Shown one piece after another: positions 34,416 through 46,930 of a stretch of DNA of 64,000 bases (within the stretch, counting starts at the first letter, position 1; each line of letters starts with the position of its first letter). The notes under the pieces are model-generated. The model had not been told where the DNA came from and made no database searches. It was given only the letters and a program-made list of their open reading frames with translations. The translations under genes were made by a program, and so were the position numbers. This stretch comes from Agrocybe praecox. Its lineage: Eukaryota; Basidiomycota; Agaricomycetes; Agaricales; Agrocybaceae. Location: assembly GCA_964017145.1 (NCBI GenBank), contig OZ024840.1:1054001-1118000 (forward strand), read 5' to 3'.

Positions 34416-34535
34416 ATTGTCTACCAATAAACTTCAATTGTCTACCATGAACGTCCGATTGTCTACCATAAAAGTCCAATTGTCTACCATGAAACTCTGA
34501 TTGTCTACCATAAATGTAACCTTAAATGTCTACCA
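34416..34535 (+). repeat. Left subterminal array of ATTGTCTACCA repeats, 21-nt period
   Basis: Units begin at 34416, 34437, 34458, 34479 and 34500, exactly 21 nt apart, with a sixth degenerate unit near 34525. Unit consensus: ATTGTCTACCATRAANNTCY. Confidence 0.9.
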
Positions 34536-34651
34536 GATTACACAAATTTCTATCATCGTTTGATGCATATCCGGTGAATAAAATTAGGCGACGCCGAAGG
34601 AGCCGTCTCATATTGATGCAAGGATTGATGCGCAAATCAGCAAAGCAAACT

Positions 34652-35424
34652 TCACTGCTGGCTCTGATAGCTATATGTCCGACATATACCTAAAAAATAT
34701 ACGTAATGTGTATTTATTTACCTATATGTTGGACATACACATGATGTGTATTTTAGACATACGTTCTGCATACAGATGATATGTATGCCGGCCGTATCTT
34801 CGACATACACATGATGTGTATGCTACGGTATATGTCTGGAATACAGCCGACATATATTTGATGTGTATGTCAGCTGTATTCTCGACATACATGTGACATA
34901 TATTTTAAACCTATATTCCGGACATACATATTACGTATATTCCCAAAATATAGCGTGGAAATATGGGACTCGTGTCGCTGAGTGGCACGCTGATACACTG
35001 AGCGCAATTAGGACACACTGTGAAGTGGATAACCAGTGACTCGCTGTGAACCAGATTAGTGAGTCGATACTCGGATCTTTGCGAGTCGCTGGTTATCCAC
35101 TTCGTACCGCTTGATATTTCCACGACATATTTTGGGAATATACGTAATATGTATGTCCGGAATATAGGTTTAAAATATATGTCACGTGTATGTCGAGAAT
35201 ACAGCCGACATACACATCAAATATATGTCGGCTGTATTCCAGACATATACCGTAGCATACACATCATGTGTATGTCGGAGATACGGCCGGCATACATATC
35301 ATCTGTATGCAGAACGTATGTCTAAAATACACATCATGTGTATGTCCAACATATAGGTAAATAAATACACATTACGTATATTTTTTAGGTATATGTCGGA
35401 CATATAGCTATCAGAGCCAGCAGT
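34652..35424. repeat. Long palindrome core of the foldback element
   Basis: Left arm 34652-34980 and right arm 35100-35424 are close reverse complements. A further inner pair (AAGTGGATAACCAG near 35021 and CTGGTTATCCACTT near 35088) leaves a small loop around 35040-35085. Confidence 0.85.
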
Positions 35425-35833
35425 GCTTAATTCTTCGTCCCTCCTTGGCCAGTCGGAATGGGCGGACTTTGAATATTGAATATAAGTCAAGCTAAGCTCG
35501 GGTATCTCGGCGAACAGTCTTCATTGCGTATCTCGCAATACATATCCTATATAGTCCGTTCAGCTGTGAATGATCAGTATGAATATCTGATCAGTCCTGG
35601 CATAAGGGCTCACGTATTCAACAGTTGGAATTTTGCTCTTTTTATGATGTAACATCATTGAATGACAAGGATGATTATTGGACAGCTGATATGAACTGTG
35701 CCGTGGATCCCGAACCCGCTACGCTTATGTCCACCTTGCCGATGCACGCATCAATTCACGCCTCAATATCAAACGGCTCCCTCGGCATGGGCTAAATTTA
35801 TTCACCGGATATGGTGGGTAATGCATATGACAA

Positions 35834-36009
35834 TGGTAGACAATTAGCAAGCAGTGGTAGATAAAGCCTGAGTTTGGTAGACAATCTGAAATAAATGGTG
35901 GACAATCCGGCTTTTATGGTAGGCAATAGCTATGTGTGGTAGACAATTAAACTTTGTGGTAGGCAATGCAGTTTATTTGGTAGACAATTCATATTATATC
36001 GTAGATAAT
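35834..36009 (-). repeat. Right subterminal array of TGGTAGACAAT repeats, 20-21-nt period
   Basis: Nine units begin at 35834, 35855, 35875, 35896, 35917, 35937, 35957, 35978 and 35999. They are the reverse complement of the left array core, with more variants (GGTGGAC, GGTAGGC, CGTAGAT). Confidence 0.88.
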
Positions 36010-36302
36010 ACATCCAAGTCTTTATATATCCCGATTTGATTTTTTGTGCGATCCGGCAGCCATATCGGGCAGCCATACAATACTGGCCATAATAAATTAC
36101 AATGTGTTTCCATTGCTACAGCTAATACTTTATACCTCCCCGAACTAAACTCATTAATGCTAGAGTATTGTTAGTTACGAATTGAATCACTAGATGTGTG
36201 AGAACATTCTATTCTGCTCGCGCGCACAGACCAATCTTTAGTCATGTTCCTATTTCGAACAGCAATTAACGTGGAAAAGTTGGACGTTGACGTTCACTCA
36301 CC

Positions 36303-37112
36303 CCGGGAAGTTGGTATTTTCAGGTCACCTTAAAACCCCGGAGAAAAACCCAGTTTTAGTATGAACTAAAAGGCCCACGGAAAACATGTACAAAATTCAG
36401 GAGTTTTTAATGACCTAAAAGACAACCAAAAATAGGAATTTTGATAGTAGTTTGGTATCCCATGAAAGCATGGCTGATGTTCTTATTTCCGGTAAGGACA
36501 AAAACCAAGACGAATATTGACATTTCGGGCTTCCTGAAAGAAACACAAAAAATTCAATATCAATGTGGTCCAAAACTTAGGACTAAAACGTAGTCTTTTT
36601 TGAAGTTTTCTCACAGCCCGAATTCTTGACTCTTGTGTTTATTTTCGGCACAAATAAAGGTGTGACCGAATCTCTGAGTTTTGATTGTCTGACAACAATT
36701 AACTCAATTGGTTTTTTTGTTTTCAGATGCGCTGATATCTCTATTTTCAGTAGAAGCTACAGACGAGCCGAAAATACCGCGGATAACTAATATATTTGAC
36801 TGTCTGAAGCTATTGTTGAGAACCTAAGTTTCGTTCCAGTTTTCCGAATGAATGAAACCTCTGTTCTCATTCTACCTAAAAATTAATCCAAAACTTCTAT
36901 ATTTGGTTGAGATTTCGGTCTGACCTAACATCATATTTTGGGCCATGTTTATGGTATGACACAAATTTTGAACGAATACCTAGTTTTTATTTATCATATC
37001 TAGTGTCCCAAAATTTATATTATATTTCATGATTTATAATAGCCCCATTTTTTACGAGAAAACTCTGTTTTTCTCGCGGGTTTTAAGGTGACCTAAAAAC
37101 ATCGACTTCCGG
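36303..37112. mobile_element. ~0.8-kb inverted-repeat element without ORF (MITE-like)
   Basis: The left end CCGGGAAGTTGGTATTTTCA, GGTCACCTTAAAACCC, GGAGAAAAAC matches the reverse of the right end (near 37112-37055: CCGGAAGTCGATGTTTTTAG, GTCACCTTAAAACCC, CGAGAAAAAC). The terminal repeat is about 50-60 bp and imperfect. The interior is AT-rich with no coding potential. It lies directly beside the foldback element and 3' of the helicase gene. No target duplication was resolved. Confidence 0.72.
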
Positions 37113-37303
37113 ATGCACGACTTCATTTACGCACGCATTAATTGAAGTACTTCCTTGTAAGGACAATTCAGTGCAACTTGAACTGGTGGAGGTTGGTGGA
37201 TCTACCGAGACTCAATCCTGTCATGCCATAGAGTAACCGAATTTATAATCTTGGCACCAAAACACACTGGAAAATATAGTAGATACATGCTGTCGTAACA
37301 TAT

Positions 37304-40300
37304 TCATATAGGGCTATTTTCGTTCGTTCCATCATCTTCACTTTCGTCCCAATTCAAAAGAGGTCTTTTCTTTCGCTTTTCCGTGGTGCAATGCTGATCT
37401 CCACCCTGAAAGTGCGTATGTGGCATGATCCCTACACGAATAATTTCCATCTTAGCTTTGACCGGCTCCGGTATTTCAAGAGGGAGGTGAACATCTCTGA
37501 ACATGTCAAGCGCCTCTTGAAGATGTTTTTCTAGCTCTGAGATATCGGAGGTTTGATAAAACTTTGAGTTGGGTCGCAAGGTCTGTCGGACCCTTTCGAT
37601 AGCCTTGAGAACGGATCTGCGGTTACGATAAATTAAGATATACACCATAGAACTTAAGACCAATCGTGTCGTGTATCTAGAACATACCTTATGCGACTCT
37701 GTACACTGCAAAACTGGTCGAGGTCTCCGTGTGCAATTTTGCCGGAGCTGAGCTTCCTTGCCATGTCAGCTCGTTTGACGAGTACAAGATTCTGAAGGAT
37801 ATCCAAGGACGCCAGAAGTGGAGGTATGAAACAAAGATAACGAAGGCGGTAGCTGGTATTCATTGGTTGCGCTTCCTTGTTGCATATCTGGAAATAACGA
37901 TAAGTACCTCCTTCAACACTAGGATCTTGCGAGAGAATTTTTTGTGAAATGGCAACACGGCACATTTGTTGGAGGTTGGATGCCGCTTCTAACTCTTGTT
38001 CGGAATGGGAAATGCGAATATCACTCGGGATTTCTGTTTCAGGGATGAAGTATTCGTCTTCGTCGCCCAAGGAATCGTTAAGGATTACTTCTTCGTCAGC
38101 TTCGGCCAGGTTTGGAACTACCTCCAAGGCATCGACTTCGTCTACGGAAAGATGTTCGAAGATATTGGTGGGCGTTGGCATAGAGGGTTCTTCAAGGTAA
38201 ACGGCCTGGGCATTGTCGATGGGTTTAGTATCGATGAGAAGGCCCAGCAAATCCTCTTCCTTCTTGTAGATGAGTCTACGTAATCCAAGTACCTCTGTTA
38301 CCGGACCTTTCTGCTGCTCAAAATCTAAGAGCTGGACCATTTCGTCAAGTGAGGAGCCTCTCATTGACCTTTGAGTGACTTTTTCTATCTCTTGGAAACT
38401 TCCGGAATTGACATATCTACGAGTAACTTAGTATTCCCGGAAAGAAACGAAGAGAAAGGAAAAAAGACCTTGAGTATAAACGAGAGAAGAAGCCATGATG
38501 CGCGCCTGAGCGCAAGGAGGTTATATGGTCGTATATATACCCTCGAAATTTCTTGACACGGATGTTGATTCCGACTACGACCCTATATTTAGAATAGCCG
38601 CCACAACAGAGACATTTCTTTAGTTGACTCACGCAATCCGAGGACGCGACATCTATATATGCACCGAGGAGTAAGGAAATAGCGTGCGCGTTACAGAAAT
38701 CGGTACTCACATCCTTGCAATATAGATGCTGCGAATCATAGATCCTGTCCTGGTGATACTTTTGAGCTCGTACCCCACCAGTAGATAATCTGCAACTTTA
38801 TTAAGCACTGCAGAATAGTCAGAGACCTTGATGACTTACCGGAGTCATGTCTGAAGTATAACGCCTTTAAAAGCATTGCAAGGGGCTGTAAGAGAAGCCA
38901 AAATCGAGACACTTCCTGATATAGCGTATCCGCTGCATTAAATTGGCATAAAACGCGGTGCAACCAACTACGCGGCAAGAGAATTCTGTGAAATTCTTTG
39001 GCCCATTTGTAATGATTGAAAACAATCAAATAACTGCAGATTTTCTCGATAAACGAACAGAAAACGTTGATATCAACGTATAATCTGTTTTCTACGACAT
39101 GTCTTTACCAAAAGGGTGAGCTCGCATGATAGGCTCAATTGAAACAAATAAGCCAATAATGTACGTACCGGATGAAAAGTGTCCCAATAAGTATGGCAGA
39201 TGGACCTTTGACATCGAAGGCGACCATCAGCTCCTGCAGGGAATGTTTTCTGTCTCTAAAATGACAGAGCGGAGGACGAGAAGATACCGGTTGGGCAAAA
39301 TACATGTATTGCGATGCTTCCTTCTTGTCAAATGTAAAAACCGTATCGCCGGTCTGCAGGAGAATGCTGAGGAACGGCAGTGCAGGATAGTACTGGAGGT
39401 AGAATGAGGTCTCACGGCACCAATTGACAAGAGCAGAAATTGCTCTGGTTCGGATATCAACAGGAACATGAGCCTCGAGATGTGAGAAAGCCTCTAAAGC
39501 ATGATGGGGTGGATTGAGAACCTCGTGAAGTTTTCTAATCCAAAACCTGAGTAAATGATTCAATAAATCGACCACCGTCAGAGATCATGATTAACCAAAT
39601 GCTACCTTCTGTTGATTTGAGTACTATCCGCTCTCGCAGCAATTTGTGAAACACTATCGTAAATAAGAACCTGCAGAAGGTGGGCCATAATCCAATGTCT
39701 GACCCAGGATTCGTCAGGTGCAATATGTTGGCGAGTACACTGGATAGGATCGCAATCTCCTAGCGTGATATGACGCAGGCAGGGATCAAGGCCACGAGCC
39801 TGGCGACACAACATATTCTCTTGCGCGACTCTTTCCAGAAGTCGGTCTTGCAGGCATTGTCTAAAAGCAGCAGTGAATTCTTCTTTCGACAATGCGATAT
39901 GAAGATAATCGGCTCGGGCAGTGCTGGACAAAAAGGCGTGAAAGAAAGATCCGGGGTGGGCAAAAAACTGGTGACGTTCTTCGACGTAACGAATACCAAA
40001 TAACGCCCAAACGCGAGTGTTGGTTGCAGGATCAACAAAAAAGGCCAGGTCGTGCAATATACGAACGTATTCAAAGAAGTCTTGGAGCCAGGTAGCCAAA
40101 TTTGCGATGTCAGCGTCCAGAGAGGTTGGACAGTTGGTAAAATATTGGTCCAGACAGAGCAAGACGGCATTCGTGTTCTTATCCCGTCGGAATGACCTTG
40201 AGAGTTCAAGCAGGTGATCATATTCTGCCAGCAATATAGCTCGGAACATTTCAACCTGAAGATGAAAAGAATGAGTCCACAAGTCCAATGGTGTAGAAAG

Positions 40301-43300
40301 CGAATCATTACCTCGTTCAGCTCACTGTGGCTAAGTGTCCCGGGCTCTAAGCTATCTAGAGATTCGAGATAGTTGTTCGCCATCGCTTCGACAGACTTAG
40401 CTTTGACGTCTGCTGAGAAAGAAAGAGTCTGCCATAAACCTTTGAGAATACAATCTTTGGCAGCGCTCATCGAAGCTTTGTCAATCTTTGCCTCTTCAAA
40501 AAACAAAGAAAACGCATCAAGGTACCGTCCTTCTGTGAAATGTAAAGACGCCGCTTCACGATGCCTCTTTCTCGAGAGTAGGAGGTCCAGTTTGGCCATG
40601 TCAAGGTTTCGTTCGTCGAGATACTCTAGTTCCTCTTCCACTGTATTGAATAGCTGATGAACTTTACTAATGTTATGTATGCATGAGTTCAGAGAAACTT
40701 TGGAAGTAATTTCCGAGTCCGGACGTACTTGAAATTCTTTCGACTGACATAGTACATGCGAACGATGTCTCGAATTTTCTCCAGATGTTCAGGCTTGAAC
40801 AATTGGCCATAGTTCAGAATGAGATCATGAACCTCGTTGAACTTTCCCAGTTGACGAAATAGAAGGGCGGACCGCATATAATTTGCTGCAGATTTATACG
40901 CTTTTGCAGCCCCGAGAATCTCTCCAGCTTCTTCAAAGCATTCAGCAGCTAATCCATAGCACTCTTGGGATACTAATGCCTCCGGAAAACTACGTGCACT
41001 GCTCATGAAAGCATTGCCAGCGGATCTGAAAGCGCCTTGTCGATTGTAGGTTTTGTCCCGGGTTTGGGTATTAGGAGTCCTTATTGCTACCTGACGCAAA
41101 TGATGAGAATTTGCGTACGCAGCCCAGAGCAGCTCTTGTGCTTTCTGAAAGCTATTCCGTGCAAGTAAAAATTTCTCGCTTTGTAAAAACTCCCTTGCTC
41201 GCTCGGCCCATTCCTCTTTCGTAGAAGTGACGGCAAAATCCACCAACTCCTCGTCAGGGTAGCAGCTCCGGATCTCCTGGCGACTCGTCCAAAATATCTG
41301 AATAGAACTATGCAATTAGTACCATATTCCAGCAACGACTTGCTGTAAATCTCACCCGCATTGGCTCTCCTTTCAGTGACTCATCGGCGATGCGTACGTT
41401 GTTCCGCGCCCGCGTGATAGCAACATACAGAGCCTTGAGCTGTTGAGACATCAAATTCCAATGCATCTTGTTGTATTTAGATCACTGCGTACCTCGGAGC
41501 AAACGGCAGCATGACGGATAGGATTAAAGTCAGGAGCCGTGTGTGTGTCATACTCGAGTCCATTGAGTACCATCCGCCATTGAGATACGTCGATGGGTGA
41601 GTCTTGGAAAAAGTTATAAAGAAAAACCTGTACGGAAGAGTTCAGCGCCCATGATACTACTAGGTCATACAGGATCCCTCACATCATTAAATTCAAGGCC
41701 TTTGCTGTCGTAAACAGTGCTGATCAAATGTAAGATGTTAAAAGCCGATTGTTACTGCGAAAGTTTCAATCGAACTTACGCTATAATTCCAATGTCTCCA
41801 AGCTCATCCTGTAAGCGTTCTTTTGCAGCTTCGTCACGTACAAGGATACCTAACGGATGGAGATACTCATCATTAGCTCTAAAACCGAAGATAAAAAATA
41901 TGTGTACATTGGTGGGCACCTAGTTCAATCTTCTCGTCGCTGGACGACGCGTATAGCTATTAGGCCGTCGGTCTTACCACAACACAAGATCACTTACCTG
42001 GCCGAGTTTGGAGATAGGAACCTGCCCTATTTAATAGTTTAGAGAGGGGCAGTATTGGTTCCATAGCAAGGTCCTTACCTGTCGCAAGAATCCCGGATAA
42101 ACGTCTTGGTAAAAAATGGGCAACGGTCCGTTTGTCATGCCTCGCTCTCGAGGTAAAGTGTCGATAGTATATGGGAAATACTTTGAGATCAACCCAATGA
42201 CAGCATGCGCACAGTTGACAATCCCTGAGTGTGAACGATAATTTACCGAGAGATGGAACATTTTTGGTTTGATCGGAATGGCAGTGCCTGACGATACCGC
42301 TCGTCGTTGTTTCTGAAAAAATTCAAAATGGATTCATGAACAAGCATAAAACAATTAAAAGTACCTCGAATCTGTGCAACAGCGCCGTCAAGTCTTGGAA
42401 CCGAAATGAGCTGCCCGAAGAGATGGTTTGGGCGGTGTCTCCTGCCCAAAATAGTCCATTCGGGTTCATACATAAAATACGCAGGACTAAGGTTATATGT
42501 AAGCAAAATCGGCCATAAATTTACCATAGAACTCGTACGCACCCAACGAGTCAAGGAGAAGGTTATCTTGAGACTCATCGACATATCTGAAGGCAAGAAA
42601 CTTCGATCATGTATCCTGTTTGACCAGCGCATTTACAACTCACAGATGATGAAATTTTTGCCCATTCAAGGGCTGCTTCGTGAGTGTGTGTAAGATTTTA
42701 TGCGCCCTGTTTATAATTATATCAAGAGACAAATGACCCAAAGTTGGCTAGGACCTACCTATCTGCGGGATCAAAATCTCGAAGTCGTGATTTTAGCTTT
42801 CGGTATGCTTCAAACAGTCCATAGAGGCTGGGCCTGCAGTCCACAAAGGTAGACTGAGCGCGATGAGATAGCTTTTCGTAGGCTTGTCGGTCCAAGTAGC
42901 CCTCGGAAGAAATAGCCGCTCCTTCAGACCCCATGATTACGCCTAGGATTCAGGAATGACGATCGATCGTCAGCCAAAGCAAATATCGCATGCGCTGTAA
43001 GCTTACCTATTATCTCTTTAAAAACCAGTGCTGGATCTGAAATTGACGCCATATTATAAACTTTCAAACTATGTTCAAGGTTTCACCAACGTACGTAAAC
43101 CCTTCTTGAGTGCTTGGTCGAAGTGAGGCCAATATTCGCCCAAAAATCTGTCGTAAGTAACGAGCTTTCCTTTCGCAAAACCATGGTCAGAGGGTGCTAA
43201 TGATGATAGCCAGAATACATCGGCAGCAGATGTCTGGCTTCTGATCTCGACATCTTGAACATCGGCCTCTAACATAGAATAAAGCTATTGCTGTGAAATT

Positions 43301-45874
43301 AATATAAATCATTAATCAGTAAGTGAGAGGAAACGTGCCTGGTCAACAGTTACGAAGAGCGGGAAATGTTTGTCCTCGAGCTCACTGAATTTCTCCGGCT
43401 TACACGAGGTGGTTGGGCAATTGACGATGGAAGCGAGGTATGTGTTGAAAAGTTGGTCGACCTTCTTTGCGAGAACGTGTGATTGGGTAACAAAGACTTG
43501 TCGAGGCTTTTGCGGCTTTTGCATACTATGCGTTGCGTCCACCTGGTAGGCCCTTTCAACCCATATCATCTTGTGAAGCATAGTAGTCGTTTTGCTTTAC
43601 GGCTTATTAGGTTTTTTTCATATAGAGAACCATAGGCTCATCGTACCCGGTACCACTGCGCCCTAAGACGTAGCACGACGTTGGGTGCTGTATAATTGTT
43701 CTTTCGAATTTTCTGCGAAGTACTATGAGTGAGCGAGAAAAAAAAAAGAAAAATTCACTACTGACGAAACCTCAAAGGGGAAAGTAGCATCCCGGTCGGC
43801 CTCGATACCTACATATTTCATAAGGAATCGTGCCTTAAATGGCGTGAATGGAAAACAGCATACTGTCGAGAAGTTCCTGCGCCAAACCAGTGTGAGAAAC
43901 GAGCAGAATAAAATGGGGATATAACAAGTGTACCTTTGATAAAGTCACGTATTTCTCCAGACTACAAGCCATCCCAGATAGGATCAATAAAAACCATAAG
44001 TAATTATATTTTCACGTACGTCAAAATCTTGTGTAACTAACAGGAGAAAATTAGCGACTGCTATATGCTTCAATAAAAATTGGATCATACCTCATCGCTC
44101 TCATCCGCAGGTATATCGGGCAGAGTAGTGTTCACTACCTCCTCGTGCTCAATTACCGGTGGGAAGGATGCTGGACCATATATGTCAAGCCCTTCTGCGT
44201 TGCGCGTCAAGCATCTAGAGGGGTTGTAGTCAAAATCATCGTTCTTTTTGCGGAATCCCATGCTCACCGTTTCCTATATTCTTTGCCTCTGGTACTGAGC
44301 TGCGATGCGACGTGAGCCCACAGCCGGTTTTTATCCATCTCGTTATGCTTGTACACCCCGAAGAGGCGAATGACTGTTATGAGAGTAAGCGTATCGTAAT
44401 GAATACGTTTATTTAGGTAATGTATGACCTTGCGTTTCGATCTAGAAATTACGTCAATACATACAACATAATATATAATAGTCGAAGAAGAAACTTACAT
44501 TGATATCGTAGTCGGGGATGCAGTCTATTTGGTACTGTGATATATTTGATAATCAAGTCAATAAAAGAACAAACGTTCATGAAAAAGGAAGGGAAGACGC
44601 ACGACTAGCCTCAAGTTCCCAGTCATCTTGGCCTCATACACAGGTACCTGCATATTATCTGGCCCGCTAAGCTTCTTGTTATTGTCTGCGGAGAAATGCC
44701 CTCTGGATAGATCCCTGGCGAAAAATGTCGGCCAGGTTCTTTCACAAATTCAATGAGAAGACAGAATGTACGTACTTTATCTTGCTTACGACAATATAGA
44801 AAGTTGTTTTATCACCTCGATGATATCTTCTCAGAGCCCTATCAGCGTCAGACGACACCAAGATGCGCCATTTCCCGAAGTCTTCCGGGCTATCAAAATA
44901 CATAGCACTTGATCAAGGTCGCCGTTGAATCAGAATAAAAGTGAATTCTTATGAAATAAAGCTAACGTACGATTTGAGTGGCTGAACCATTGGAAACACC
45001 GAAGGAGCTTCTTCTGATATCGGTGCTGGAGGAGGTGCCTCGGTTATGACCATAGGCGCGTCAGTGGTAATGCGAAGTTCCGCAGGGCGCTCCTGTGGAA
45101 TAAAACTGGCTTCGATTGCGCAAAATATTTCGGGGGATTGAATCTTGATTAAGTAAAACTTTATGTTTGGTTAGCCTACAAGCGACGACAGAAAAGGCAG
45201 AATATATTTACCTCAAGAATACTCTTCATGCGGTCCATGAACGAGTTAGCGACAACTTGCGACTCCGAAGACGTTAGGGGTACGATGACGTCAATTAGCT
45301 TGAATATCTTTTCGTCAAACGCAAGTTTCTGTTTGAACTTCTTCTCTTGCTTCCTCTCTCTTTGGCTTGTCGGCTTCTTCGTGTCGTGGCGGACAACGGC
45401 TGAATCACCTAGGGACGCGGCAATGTATAGTTGCTGAATTACTGCAGGGGCATGCTTGATTGTTTGATGATATTGCTGGCAAGCCAGTTCTTCCCCTGGG
45501 GTCGAATGGATGACGAAAAGATCTGCGAGGGTTGACAATAGCTTGTAATGAAATGTCTGGTCGAAGGATTTTCCGAAAGATGGGAACTGCTCGGTAATCC
45601 AGTCTTGCAAAGGAATCTCTGGGCATAGACCTTGAATCAAGGTCAAGTCGACGTCAACTACGCGTCTTCGGCTTCCAAATTCACGAGACGTACCTGAGAG
45701 AACAAGTTCCACAACCTTACTTTTGTCGAGCAGATCGTTGAGTGCATGGGTTGCATTTGACTCGTTGATAGCTGCCGAGAACTCAGCCAAGGAGTCTCTA
45801 ATACTCTGATGATTGGATAGGGTGGCGGGGTCAAATAACCCACGACGATAAGACACTCTTCGAGATTGGGTCAT
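37304..45874 (-). CDS. Giant UvrD-like superfamily 1 helicase (TRANK1-like)
   Basis: Very long, many-intron gene encoding a predicted P-loop ATPase/helicase of the TPR-and-ankyrin-repeat-containing protein 1 (TRANK1) type, by estimate about 2,200-2,400 residues. The ATG at 45874 starts MTQSRRVSYRRGLFDPATLS. Walker A reads GRSGTG|KTTTMLHKM across an intron (43.67-43.58 kb). A family block GSEGAAISSEGYLDRQAYEK precedes motif II, YVDESQDNLLLDSLG (42.58 kb). GLFWAGDTAQTIS, the QDLTALLHRF helix and HLSVNYRSHSGIVNCAHAVI (42.25 kb) are SF1 motifs III-IV. The C-terminal half is alpha-helical and TPR-like (KFLLARNSFQKAQELLWAAY, CYGLAAECFEEAGEILGAAK, FRQLGKFNEVHDLILNYGQL). It ends in an acidic stretch (NWDESEDDGTNENSPI, stop 37304). 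Roles of fungal members are unknown; RNA/DNA helicase activity is inferred only from motifs. All catalytic motifs look intact. Confidence 0.8.
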
Positions 45875-45918
45875 GATAATAGAAGTGTCGACGGAGGCTG
45901 CTGGGGCCCATCCAGCAG

Positions 45919-45926
45919 CTTATATA
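45919..45926 (-). promoter_or_regulatory. TATA box of the large helicase gene
   Basis: TATATAAG on the minus strand, 45-52 bp upstream of the ATG at 45874. Confidence 0.5.
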
Positions 45927-46739
45927 GGTTTGGACGTAAAGAAGCGGCTGCGGAGCAACGAGGTCAACCCATGATCATTGATATGGGCGCCTATTTCAAA
46001 CACAAATAGCACGTACACACTTTTGGGTCCAGCGTTTCCGACTGAAATCGAGTGTAGCAGTAGAAATGCAGCTTCATGGCTTATGTGTGCCATTCTGTGA
46101 TGTTTTAATGAAGATAGACCAAGGAAAATGAGTCAAAACTCACGACCAAAAGTATCCAGGTGGGAAGATAAGGCTGGAGCGGAAACCAACCCTGTTTGAC
46201 AGCTTCTTCAAATTAAAGGCTTCTGCAGCCACTGGAGTCCTTATTCTATAGCCCACAGACATCATATGACTGTTGACCACTATCTTGGCTCGTATGGGCC
46301 CACATTATACATATAACCTTAGCAGATAGGTTCCTGAAGTTCTAGGCCAGCCCATGAAGTGATATTTCTGGAGCCGTCATCGTCAGCCGAATAGTTGGAC
46401 AGAAACAAGTGGTTGCAAATGTGTTCATTGTTCGAAAATAAGCAGAAAAGAAGAAAGGAGTCAAATAATCCGCGACTCACCGAACCAACGTCAAACAAGC
46501 TGTAGCTTGTTAGTTAACGCCACCGCCGCCGGAGGATGTCGGAGTTCGAAACTGGGATTATCCCGTGCCAGAGCGAATCGCCTACCATTGCGTCCGAAGA
46601 CTGGTTGTCGTGGTACGGTACCAGAGCTCAACCAGGCCGACGTGACATCATCCGTAATCAACTTCAAGCTCGTCAACGAGTCCGTATTAGCCTCCCCGAC
46701 CCCTTTCGAATCTGATCATTGATGCATCAGAAGCACCCA

Positions 46740-46930
46740 CCTACCGGAGCATCGGGTTCATGATTGAGCGCCTCCACTGCAGCGAGAACATGTTGCTGTT
46801 CCTTCTCGAAAGCCTCTGCCTTCTTCGTCAGCTCTCAGCTCTCCTCCTTCATTACTTTGCTCAGTTCCCTCCACCTTCGAGCTTCCTGCAGGGCCTACCG
46901 AGTTTGATGGTCCCGCTGTTGATCCCAGTT
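46740..46930 (-). pseudogene. Coiled-coil coding relic, unknown
   Basis: One frame reads ALQEARRWRELSKVMKEES, an in-frame TGA, then ELTKKAEAFEKEQQHVLAAV, EALNHEPDAP and a GTAGGTG donor-like site. The charged heptad composition suggests a former coiled coil, perhaps from a transposon gag-like or cellular gene. No family assigned. Confidence 0.35.

Larger units (their letters stand above)
34350..36077. mobile_element. 1.73-kb non-autonomous foldback element
   Basis: The ends are inverted repeats beginning TATGGCTGCC, doubled on both sides (34350 and 34361; reverse at 36077 and 36064), then CGATCGCACAAAAAAT. Inside are oppositely oriented arrays of a 20-21-bp repeat with core ATTGTCTACCA (left) and TGGTAGACAAT (right). 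Next inward is a diverged pair (TTCACCGGATA and ACGGCTCC-like segments near 34.57-34.61 and 35.78-35.81 kb). Then comes a long near-perfect palindrome (34652-34980 with 35100-35424), rich in TATGTCGGACATA-type half-sites. No protein is encoded. I found no clear target-site duplication. Confidence 0.75.

Noticed and set aside
35059..35490. Open frames on both strands inside the foldback palindrome
   Set aside because: They consist only of the repeated TATGTC/GACATA words, so Tyr/Met/Ile-rich peptides arise from the repeat, not from a gene.
39126..40657. Several plus-strand open frames opposite the helicase gene
   Set aside because: They lie antisense to exons with clear SF1/TPR-like protein sequence and show no domain.
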